Source of the DNA: Mytilus californianus
Lineage: Eukaryota > Mollusca > Bivalvia > Mytilida > Mytilidae
Reading direction: 5' to 3'
Length of the DNA: 64,000 nt
Assembly (NCBI RefSeq): GCF_021869535.1
Contig: NW_026262581.1
Location: 76,599,955-76,663,954, forward strand
Shown: in pieces, positions 1-10,000 of the stretch
How positions within the stretch are numbered: position 1 is the stretch's first letter
Layout of the letters: each line of letters opens with the position of its first letter
The notes under the pieces: generated by a model
Databases searched by the model: none
Seen by the model: only the letters and a program-made list of their open reading frames with translations
What the model was told of the DNA's origin: nothing
Position numbers and translations under genes: made by a program

Positions 1-524
1 CTAGAATGCAAGACTAGAGACAGACAGACAGTATATTCTTTGTCCTTAAAGACCTAAGCATGTTATAAACTTAAAGTTTGACCTTTTAGTTATGTAAGTT
101 CAAGCACTCCCTGATGGCCAAGCAGTAAACAATTAAAGCTTTAAGACGACTGGATCTAAGACACAGGAATCTACTGTGCTAACAGGAGTGATAAGTACAG
201 ACAGATGAACACAAGAACAATGGGATCATTATTTCACATGCACAACTTTGCTGCCAGGGGTTAACAAACATTTGTAGTATTTGATAACTGATTGAACTTA
301 AGAAAATGAAAGGTGATGTTTAGATTTGCACCAATCAAACAATTTTCTAAACTTTTTGTGCTTGTTTTTTTTTTTAGATAAGATCACCAGCAAGTTGATG
401 TAAAACGAATAGAAAATTTGGCCTTAGGTACCAGAAAATAACTTATTAAATACTTGTAATATCTAAATTTACAATTACACAGATCAGTTATTAATATATT
501 TACAATTTGTAGATAAACAACTAG
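1..524. other. AT-rich DNA, no feature recognised
   Basis: I see no splice-flanked open frame, RNA gene or clear repeat here. There is a short GACA run near position 20 and a T-run near 366. It probably lies inside a long intron of the minus-strand RXYLT1 gene (inference). Confidence 0.5.
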
Positions 525-1612
525 AGGCTCTAAAGAGCCTGTGTCGCTCACCTTGGTCTATGTGCATATTAAACAAAGGACACAGATGGATTCATGACAA
601 AATTGTGTTTTGGTGATGGTGATGTGTTTGTAGATCTTAGTTTACTGACCATTCTTGCTGCTTACAATTATCCCTATCTATAATGAACTTGGCCCAGTAG
701 TTACAGTGGAAAATATTTTGTAAAAATTTACAAAAATTTACAAAATTTATGAAAATTGTAAAAAATTGACTATAAAGGGCAATAACTGATTGGTCTGAAA
801 ATTTCAGGGCAGATAGATCTTGACCTAATGAACAATTTAATCCTTGTCAGATTTGCTCTAAATGCTTTGGTTTCAGAGATATGAGCCAAAAACTGCATTT
901 TACCCTATGTACTATTTTTTAGCCATGTCGGCCATCTTGGTTCACGGGCGGGGTCATTTTTTAAACTAGATACCCTAATGATGATTGTGGACAAGTTTGG
1001 TTAAATTTGTCTGTGTAGTTTCAGAGGAGAAGATTTTTGTAAAAGACTACAAAAATTTACGAAAAATGGTTAAAAATTGACTATAAAGGGCAATAACTCC
1101 TTAAGAGGTCAACTGACCATTTTGGTCAAGTTGACTTATTTGTAGATCTTACTTTGCTGAACATTATTGCTGTTTACAGTTTATCTCTATCTATAATAAT
1201 ATTCAAGATAATAACCAAAAAGGCAAAATTTCCTTAAAATTACCAATTCAGGGGCAGCAACCCAACAACGGGTTGTCCGATTCATCTAAAAATTGTGAGC
1301 CAGATAGATCTTGACCTGATAAACAAGATTTGCTCAAAATGCTTTGGTTTCAGAGATATAAGCCAAAATCTACATTTTACCCCTATGTTCTATTTTTAGC
1401 CATGGCGGCCATCTTGGTTTGTTGGCCGGGTCACCGGACACATTTTATAAACTAGATACCCCAATAATGATTGTGGCCAAGTTTGGTCAAATTTGGCCCA
1501 GTAGTTTCAGAGGAGAAGATTTTTGTAAAAGTTAACGACGACGATGACGACGGACGACGGACGCCAAGTGATGAGAAAAGCTCACTAGGCCCTTTGGGCC
1601 AGGTGAACTAAA
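525..1612. repeat. Hairpin-ended dispersed repeat with internal duplication and ACG-rich tract
   Basis: The left end has a perfect stem (AGGCTCT-AA-AGAGCCT, 525-540) followed by CGCTCACC. The right end has GGCCC-TTT-GGGCC (1588-1600) inside a longer TCAC...GTGA stem. Between them, two diverged copies of a roughly 450-500 bp unit each contain 'gactataaagggcaataact', a 'cagatagatcttgacct' block and 'agccatg-cggccatcttgg'. An ACG/ACGG-rich tract (about 1538-1565) precedes the right hairpin. No protein is encoded. The layout resembles non-autonomous Helitron-like 'pearl' elements described in oysters (comparison from memory); the exact class is uncertain. Confidence 0.7.
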
Positions 1613-1786
1613 AATGAATTTCCTGGTAATATTATTGATATTTTTGAAGTCACTTTTTAACAAGAAAACGTTTCAGGCATATTTTGTGGTGTCAATCATT
1701 CTTTAAACCATTGAACTTATACATTTAATCTTTTACTAGAACTTTTTTTTACAAAACAAATTATTTTTCTTTTTATTAAATCATAT

Positions 1787-1994
1787 ACTGTAAATTCAGA
1801 AATTATTGTGTGCATTTATTGTTGCGATTTTTGATGAATGGACAAAAATGCAAGATTAATTATTGCGATTACAGGAAAATCTGCTACAGATATATGTATC
1901 AGATATCAGAATGCAAGTTCTTATCATTGTGATAATCACCAAGTCTAAGTATTCGAATTAATAAAAACCTCTCAATAATTTCTGAATTTACAGT
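1787..1994. mobile_element. MITE with ACTGTAAATTCAGAAATTATTG inverted ends (copy 1)
   Basis: The 22-bp left terminus is an exact inverted match to the right terminus. Internal 'tatgtatcagatatcagaat' and 'gcaagttcttat' are shared with a second copy at 49411-49621. There is no ORF, so it is a non-autonomous DNA element of about 208 bp. The second copy is flanked by TA, which suggests a Tc1/mariner-type origin. Confidence 0.8.
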
Positions 1995-2719
1995 GTTTGC
2001 ACTTTCTCTAGTTGTTTTTGTTCAGAGTGCCTGGTTTCATCATGTCATAATATTGCAGAATTTCCAAAACTTTACAGTTCTTCAAAATTATTGCTTGACA
2101 GACAGATTATCCAAATACTATGTATGGTTTGGTTAACTTGGAAAATATAAGAGTCAATAAGGGCAATGTATTAAACAGTCCTTATATTTCATGTAAAGCT
2201 AGTGTCCAAAAATTGATGTAACATTTCTAAAGGTATAGAACCACTAATTCGGCCCGGTCAGACAGATTTACATACAAGAAAGAAGTACATATTTAAAAAC
2301 AAATAGTTCCTACGCATAGCTGTAACTTTTTCAATAAGTAAAATATTTGGATAATGAAAGCTTAATGACTTGGGATCACTATAAAACCCTTGTTAAAAGT
2401 TTTTTTTGAATAATAAAAAAAATATGAAATTAAGATAGGAGGGCATATTTGCCCTGTTGCTCAGATCAGAAGTACCTGTTTTGTACTATCCAACTTCCAG
2501 GAACCAGTGTGCTCTAATATGCAATTAAAGGTATATTGATTTTTTTGGCACATAAGTCATGATAAGGTATAGTTTTGACTTGAAATGACTACCACTTTAT
2601 TTAAACTTAAGACAAAATAGCTATGAATGCTTGAAGTTGCAGAATTTTCATAGAAAGCAATGGGGCTATGAATTAGTGGTGCTATTCCTAAAGAAATTTT
2701 AAAAACTAGTATCTCAATT
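1995..2719. other. AT-rich DNA, nothing recognised
   Basis: No coding frame with splice sites, no RNA gene and no clear repeat boundary is visible. Confidence 0.45.
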
Positions 2720-3290
2720 GTTTGTAAAACAATTGAAAGGTCTTTCCCTTAAAAGTCTGATATTTGTAATGTACTCCTTACGACCTTTCCTTTGATATAC
2801 CACAAGCATAGCTTCTTAAACTTTACACTTTTTGCACTAAATGACCCTATCCACCTCAATTTTCGCGATCGGAAGTATGATATTTGTAATGTAGACTTGA
2901 TGTCAACACCACCATCTAGTTAGTTTGATTTTTGCACTTATTTAACCCATCCAACTTTTTTTTGGAGTACAGGAATTTGATATTTGAAATATAAACATGA
3001 TACCCTTTCATTTGATATGCAACAACCTTACCTTCTTAAGACAATCTATATTTTGCACTTAATATGACCCCACCAAAGCTCTTTTTTGGGAGACAGAAAT
3101 TAAATATATGAAATGCAGGCATTATGGACTTTCATTTGATATGATATGTGACAACTTCACTATCTTAGAAGTTTTAATTTTTGCACTGAATGACCCTACC
3201 TTTCTCGTTGGGATGGGAAAGGAAGTGTAAAATTTTCATTTTTGAAGAGAGTTCCTTTAGACGTTCCATTTGATAAGTCACATGATCCTA
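2720..3290. repeat. Degenerate tandem repeat, about 120-125 bp unit, four to five copies
   Basis: The unit recurs as 'gatatttg(t/a)aat', then 'cctttcatttgatat(a/g)', then '(t)ttttgcactnaatgaccc'. The TTTGCACT block appears near 2830, 2931, 3052 and 3182. Copies are diverged, so the array is old. It has no coding capacity. Confidence 0.6.
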
Positions 3291-4060
3291 TTTGACAAAT
3301 TCCAAAAAATGATACAAAATAAATTTTATAAATAGAATTTATGAAACTTACAAAGTCAATGTAAAATATGAAAATTTCCTACGGCTTTATTATTTTTCTT
3401 TTTTTTTTATCAAATGCTTTTGGTATTTAGTCAAACATATAACCATGCTTATAATTCTTCAATTTCTGAAAATTTCAGGTGACTAGCTGTTGTTGATTCA
3501 GGATGTCATAGAGACATGGGACTACCACCATTCAACTCAGGATCACTTGACCTTTCAAAAGGTCACAAGGTTAAGGTTATAGTACCCTATAAAGGTCAAG
3601 GTGAAATTTCTTCATGACATTGACCTCAAATTAAAAGTCTTTAAAATACAGATCATTTTTGCTGTTTATAGTAGGTTGATATCTGTTTCTGTTTCAAAGA
3701 TATACACCAAAAACGTTTCTTTATAGAACAATCTCCTCATAACTTTTGAACAGATGGTTGGACGGTTTTGGATCTTATGTAATAAATGTAGAGCTCTTCA
3801 AGAGAAACATTTAATATGCGTGTAGCTATCTCTTATCATTTTCTTATATTCAAGCTTGAAATTTAAGCGTAAAAAAACTTTTCCACTCTATGACCTTTGA
3901 CCTTGGGTTCAAATGAAAAGTCGCATGAACTGAAGATTATTGGCGAAGGTCCCACGTCTCTTTGACTTCCAATTCTAGAATTTTTTTCTTCTTCAAAAAC
4001 TGTGTATAATTTTTCAAGGGAAATAACTCTTATAAGGGTTGATAACAAAATAATTGTTTA
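3291..4060. other. Diverged dispersed-repeat DNA without gene
   Basis: Short motifs such as 'aaaggtcaaggtgaaatttc' and 'tgacctttgaccttggg' resemble low-copy bivalve repeats, but I cannot place boundaries. The minus-strand frame at 3863-4048 has no splice context or recognisable domain. Confidence 0.4.
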
Positions 4061-4061
4061 T

Positions 4062-4130
4062 AAAATTGAGAATGGAAATGGGGAATGTGTCAAAGAGACA
4101 ACAACCCGACCATAGAACATTATGTTTATT
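4062..4130. repeat. Fragment of dispersed repeat ('gggaatgtgtcaaagagaca')
   Basis: The block from 'ttgagaatggaaatgggg' through 'agacaacaacccgacc' occurs as its reverse complement at about 49326-49375. It is a short piece of an interspersed family, not a gene. Confidence 0.65.
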
Positions 4131-4460
4131 AACATTGCCATCTGTTCCTGTACAAGTTGCCATATTCAAATTGATTCTATCTTTAACAATGTCTAGGAAA
4201 TGTGCAAATAAAAAAATTGTTTAAAGGGGATATAACTCTAAAATGGGGTGACATCCTACGCAGGGTCATCTGGTAATACTGCATGATGAGATCTACCTAT
4301 TGTCTGAAAAAAGTCATGATATCTTTAAAAAACAACAAGGAGGGTCCATGTTGACAAAAAACAATAAAAAGTAGATAACTTCTAAAGGGGATGATGAAAT
4401 CCTACACAGGGTCATCTGGTAATACTTCATGATGAGGTCTATTTTAATTTTGTTACAATA

Positions 4461-4735
4461 ACTTCATTGAACAGTTGGGGAAAGTATGGACACTACATTC
4501 AAGCTTGATACAGCTCTGAATTTGGATTGTGATTAAAAAACTTGACACAGCATCAAAAATCTAAATAACACAGTTAGATTCAGCATATCAAGAATTCAAT
4601 TTTTGTTGAAATCAAACAAAAAAGTTTAATTTTGGACCCTTTGGACCTCAATGTGGACCTATTTAAAAACGGGGTCCAAAATCCAAAATCTAAATACACA
4701 TTTAGATTCAGCATATTAAAGCACCCTAAGAATTT
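4461..4735. repeat. Short copy of the element that carries the 126/136-bp satellite
   Basis: The head 'attcaagcttgatacagctc' followed by 'tgaatttggattgtgatta' is shared with 61490-61530. It is followed by about two monomers ('gttagattcagcatatcaa', 'gtttaattttggaccctttg') of the satellite that forms the large array at 61600-64000. This is therefore a low-copy-number version of the same element. Confidence 0.75.
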
Positions 4736-4849
4736 AAAGACTATATATATATAAATTAAACCCCATTGAAATTGGTCAAGAAATAAGTAATTTATACAAA
4801 GTATTAAATAAATGGGGAATTTGTCCACGAGACACATTAGATGATGCCC

Positions 4850-5520
4850 TCGCTTGCATATAATGTTATAAAGGGACATAGCTCAAGAATGGTAAAAGTG
4901 ACGCTACCCAAATTTGAACTAGATCTAAGTTTTGTGGTAATAAGCATTGTGAATAAGTTTCATAAAATTTGGTTGAGGCAAACTAAAGTTAGAGAACGGA
5001 AACCAATTTTGGGTTATGGGTAAAACTTAATGGCCCTTCCGCTACGGCAGGGGCATAAAAAGTATTGTTTTTGACCCCTTTTCCTGTTAGGGTCATAAGC
5101 CCCAAAATCATTCCCAACTTTCCTTTTTTGGTATTGAACCTTGTGATCCATTGTCTTATACTCAAGTTATTGTTGGGAAACATGAAAATCCTAGTTTATT
5201 TGGTTCCTAATTCCTACAAAGTTTGAGCCATAGCCACCAAAATCAATCCCAACCTTCCTTTGTAGGTATAAAACCGTGTGGTACAATTTCATGGAGATCC
5301 ATACACTTATACACAAGTTATTGTCCTGAAACAAGAAAAATGATTGTTTTTGGCCCCTTTTTTGCCCCTAATTCCTAAACAGTAGGGACAATAACCCCCC
5401 AAATTAATCCCAACCTTTCTGTTGTGGTATGGAACCTTGTGGTACAATTTCATAGAAATTGATACACTTGTACTCAAGTTATTGTCTGGAAACCAAATGT
5501 CTTATGATGAATTTTGCGGT
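4850..5520. repeat. Dispersed repeat pair meeting at a GC-rich hairpin
   Basis: 4850-5035 is a reverse-oriented piece of the repeat at 60451-60700 (shared 'aaagttagagaacggaaacc' and 'taaaacttaatg'). It ends in a hairpin at about 5033-5054 (GCCCTTCCG-CTA-CGGCAGGGGC). From 5055 to 5520 there are about three diverged units of roughly 165 bp ('aatcccaacctt', 'ggtacaatttcat', 'caagttattgt'). A reverse fragment of this second family lies at 47885-48000. Confidence 0.65.
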
Positions 5521-5545
5521 CGAATTTTGGACGTATTAATCAGGA

Positions 5546-5549
5546 GATG
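5546..5549. other. Target-site duplication GATG (left)
   Basis: GATG lies directly before the first base of the 5' LTR and is repeated directly after the 3' LTR. Four-base duplications are usual for Gypsy-type integrases. Confidence 0.85.
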
Positions 5550-6372
5550 TGTCATAGGTGTTCTTTTATGTAAATGTTTTTAAAGTGAATTTTATTGAGA
5601 AAATATATTATTTTAGAAAATATGAAATTATGAAATAATTGTATGGCAAATTTTGATTTAATTACTCAGGTAAATTTTGTGAAACATGTCACTTGTAAAT
5701 AATTGCTCTGAGCAACGTTTTGGTATTTTGTCAATTGTCATTAATTAATCTGAGCAATATTAGGTTTTAATTAGTATCATAAATGTAATTAACTTGTATC
5801 TCTGTAATTGACACTATTCATATTTCACCTTTGGACATTTTTTAACAATAGTATTAATACTCAAATTATCTCAATTACCAAAATTATCAATGTCTGTCAT
5901 TTTATGAGTAGTTTTCAGCATTCGCCTTAAATATCGGGGTCGAACAGTTATTCGTCAGTCTAGTCTCATCGGTGTCATCCAGAAAGGAGTGCTTCCAAAG
6001 CCAACCAGGCTCAGCTGCTCAGGAGAAACGCCAACACAAAAGACTTACTCAATACAACTGTAACTGTTCAAACCAGGCAACAATAACTTGGAATATTTGG
6101 AACATTTTGGACTTTAAACTTAAACTGTGAATGGATTAGTGAAATTAGCGACTTTATTATTTGGAACATTTGGACTTTATTTATTTGTAAATCGTCTTGG
6201 CATCATTATCATCATTTAGATCTGTTATTATATAAAACTGTTAAACTTGCTGCTTGCTTTATAGTTTTGCCTGCCATCGCTCAAGTCTTGCAAAAGACTG
6301 ACCTCCTGTCCCTTGGGTTGTGCATGTTCGATAGTGTCCCTTAAACTTGACGTGCATTGGCTCTTGGTGACA
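5550..6372 (+). repeat. 5' LTR
   Basis: 823 bp, from TGTCATAGGTG to GGTGACA. It appears identical to 12740-13562 in a base-block comparison by eye. It is AT-rich in its first 370 bp (probable U3) and less so after the putative start site near 5957. Confidence 0.95.
5927..5960 (+). promoter_or_regulatory. Putative LTR core promoter (TATA-like plus initiator)
   Basis: TTAAATAT at 5927-5934 is followed about 30 bp later by TCAGTC (5955-5960), which fits the initiator consensus TCAKTY. That spacing is the usual TATA-to-start distance and would put the U3/R border near 5957. The same motifs recur in the 3' LTR. It is a motif match only. Confidence 0.45.
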
Positions 6373-7089
6373 GATTTGGTGGCGGACCCGTTGGGCAGAA
6401 TTTCGATCCTTTTAGCTTTGGCATGGCATTATTATTAGCAACAGCTTTCAAAATTACTTTTAAATTATCTACTTACAAAATTTGCGAAGGAATTTCATAA
6501 CAAAAATTGAACAGAAGGAACAACAGAAACTGAGGATCTACTATTGAAGATAAGTAACTTATTAAAATATTATTTATTTTTTCTTTACAGTTATATTTAA
6601 ATTTTTCTAGTTTCAGCAACTATTGTGCAAGATTGAATCTAAATAGATTAAAAATAAAATTAGTTTTAAATCTGTAAAAGTCATTGGTAGTATTCAAATG
6701 AATTTTTTTTTTCATAGTCTACCATTTACAGAAGTCTAATTATAATCTTGTTTAGTTTCAGTTTTCAACTTTAGAAGTTGCTATACCAAAGTTGGCAAAC
6801 TAATTGTAAAGAAAGACAACTGCAGTGTGTGAACAAAATAGAACTACTACAGAGACTAAAGATAAGTAGCTTTTTGAAATAATAGTATTCATAATATTTC
6901 TCGAAATTAAATTGCTAGTTATTAAAGCAAAAAGTTTCTTCAAAGAAAAGTTGTGAACATATAAATTATTGAGACTGCTAATAAATTTAAAACATTTTGT
7001 AGTTTTACACACATTTTATGTAGCATATTGCCTTTTTATTCTGTGAATAGATTTTATCTAATATAGTCAAAATTCTTTTAGTAGAAGTC
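6373..7089 (+). other. Leader of the retrotransposon, no gag
   Basis: 717 bp between the LTR and the pol ORF. No plus-strand frame of 60 codons or more is open, so neither a capsid nor a zinc-knuckle nucleocapsid is encoded here. Two similar donor-like stretches ('gaagataagtaact' near 6546 and 'aaagataagtagct' near 6858) and an acceptor-like 'ttttctttacag' near 6580 could support a spliced leader, but this is speculative. Confidence 0.6.
6377..6394 (+). other. Primer-binding site candidate
   Basis: TGGTGGCGGACCCGTTGG begins four bases after the LTR's terminal CA. TGG is the complement of a tRNA 3' CCA end, as expected for a minus-strand primer site. I could not assign the tRNA. Confidence 0.6.
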
Positions 7090-10000
7090 ATGGGAAAGAA
7101 AAGAATTAAGAATATATGGTGCTGCAAAAGATCAAAATGTGCAAGTCTTTCAACTGTTACAGCAAGAGAAGCAGATATAGAATTTAAATCATCTTTAGAA
7201 AGAAACTTTATGTACCTGAACATTGAAAATTCAAATCAAAAGTGCTTGATTGACAGTGGTGCAACAATAAGTTGTATAAGTCAACATCTTTTAAAACAAC
7301 TAAAACCTCAAGCTGACATACAGAGATCATCATTTTTTAGTGGAGTTGGAGTATGCGGAGAAGTACACCCAGTGCTAGGACAAACTACTTTGGAAATAAG
7401 ATTTGACGAACACAAAATTTTACAGAACTTTCACATTTTCGAAACGCTTCATTCAAAAATACTTCTTGGATTGGACTTTTTGGTAGCTCATAAGGTTAAT
7501 ATGGATTTTGGAAAAATGACAATATCTGTGCCAAATGTAACAGGAAAAGATAGTGCTACATCTAAAGGAAAGGAGAACATGGTTTCTACAGTTACTGTTC
7601 CAACATTCTTAGATGACAACGTTCAGATTGCCATGGCAACCACAGTGGACCTAGTAAAAGTACCAGCTCAATCTGAAATCATAATTCCAGTACATGTTGG
7701 AAGGTTTAAACATGGAACAACAGTAATTTTAGAACCGAAAGGAAACTTATCCATTGAACATCAAGTAGCCGGGGGAAAGACAATTTCTACAGTGTTAAGA
7801 GGCATAGCTTCATACAGACTTATGAATCCTACAAATTCTACTGTTTACATTCCCAGAAGGACTAAAATTGCGAAAGCCGAAACTATACAGTCTAACCGTG
7901 TTACAAAGTTCACAGAAGGATCATCTGCTCCTATAAACTCTCTTAGCGAAACAACTAGTAATCAACTTTGTAGTGAATTTTCAGACCTAGGATTTAATTT
8001 GGATAATTTGGAACTTACAGTGGAACAAAAACAACAAATTCAAAACTTTCTTATTCAAAATAGGGACATATTTGCAAAGGATTTAAGTGAACTGGGACAT
8101 ACCAACTTGCATTTCCACACCATTTATACTGGTGATGTAAAACCAATAAGTGCTGCTCCATATAGACAATCACCACAAATGCGCAGAGAACTTGATAAAC
8201 AACTTGATGAAATGCAAAGATATAACATAATTGAGGAGTCTACTTCACCTTGGCATAGTCCAGTCGTACTTGTTAAGAAAAGAAATGGAAGTATTCGCGT
8301 ATGTGTAGATTTTAGGGCTTTAAACCGTATAACAGAACCCATGTCAGCAGTAATTCCAACTATGACTGATATATTTGACACTTTGGCAGATTCAAAAGCA
8401 GAAATATTCTCATCTCTCGATTTAACGTCCGGATTTTGGCAGGTCCCGCTAGACCCAGCAACGAAGCATAAGAGTGCATTCATCACGCATAAAGGTGTAT
8501 ATGAATTTAATAGACTTCCATTCGGTATGATGAACTCTCCATTGACTTTCCAGTGTTTAATGACAAAAGTGCTTAAGGACTTAAATTTCAAAATTGCATT
8601 AGTTTACATAGATGACATTCTTATTTTCTCAAAGAATTTTGAAGACCACCTTAATCACCTTCAACAAGTGTTTTCCAACCTACGTGAAGCAAACCTGAAA
8701 CTTAATCCTGAAAAATGTAAGTTCGCGACAGGAACAATCAAGTATCTCGGACATGTTATATCAAAAGACGGCATCCGTGTCAATCCGGAAAATACAGAAA
8801 AAGTAAAGGACTTCTCCAAACCAACCACTGCAAAGCAAGTTAAAAGTTTTTTAGGAATGGCAAACTACTATAGGAAATTTGTGAAGGACTATGCCCACAT
8901 AGCAGCTCCATTAACGAAGCTTCTAAAGAAAGATCAAAGATTCAGGTGGACTCCAGAATGTGATATTGCGTTTGAAAATTTAAAAGACCGTTTGACATCA
9001 GCTCCTATTTTATCGTTTCCTCATTTAGACAAACCTTTCATCTTAGCAACAGATTCTTCAGAGTTTTCAAATGGATATATTTTAAGTCAGATTCAAAATG
9101 GATTAGAACATGTGATTGCTTATGGCGGTAGACAATTAAGGGGTTCAGAACTTAAGTGGCATATTACTGACAAAGAGGCTCTAGCATTAGTAGAAGGAGT
9201 TCAACATTTCAAACATTATTTGGCAAATCAAGAGTTCACAGTATATACAGACAATATCTCAGTTAAATACCTTCAGAAAATTAAAGATTGTCAGGGAAGA
9301 CTTGGTAGGTGGAGTTTGCTATTACAAGGATATAATTTTAAAATTCAACATCGTGCAGGATCTAAAAACCCAGCAGACTGCTTATCAAGACAAAAACATT
9401 TAGAAATTAACAATAGTGTATCGTATGACTCAAGTGAACTTGCAGACCATTTAGGCTCCATAGATATACAGAAAGAATATACAGAAGTTACATTTATATA
9501 TAAGGGTGAAAATGAAGATGCCGTTATTTCAAGTTTACAAACCGTTACAATCAATGATATTCAATTAACAAATTTAGCCGAAGAACAAGAGACATGTAAA
9601 GACTTTGCTGATATCATTAAATACAAACAGACAGGAAGAGTACCACAGAATCCAGAACTTGCAAGGGCAGTCGTAGCCGAATCGTTCAACTTTGAGTTAG
9701 AAGATGGAATATTAAAACACTTCTACTCAAAACGTTGTAAGAAAGTGCCAAAAGATGAACGACTTGTCAAACAGATTGCAGTTCCAAGGAATCTCCGTGA
9801 TTCAATACTCAAAGCCTATCATGACTGCATTCTGGGAGGAGGACATCAAGGATTTGAACGAACATATGCTGCAATTCGAAACAAATATTTCTGGCCATCG
9901 ATGTATAGTGACATTAATCAATATGTAAAAACGTGTGAAGTGTGCCAGCAGTCAAATCGTGCCTTCAATTCAAAACCACCACCTCTCCAACCACAACCAA

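Noticed and set aside
8124..8591. 155-codon minus-strand frame
   Set aside because: It lies antisense to the RT domain of the retrotransposon ORF and has no domain of its own.
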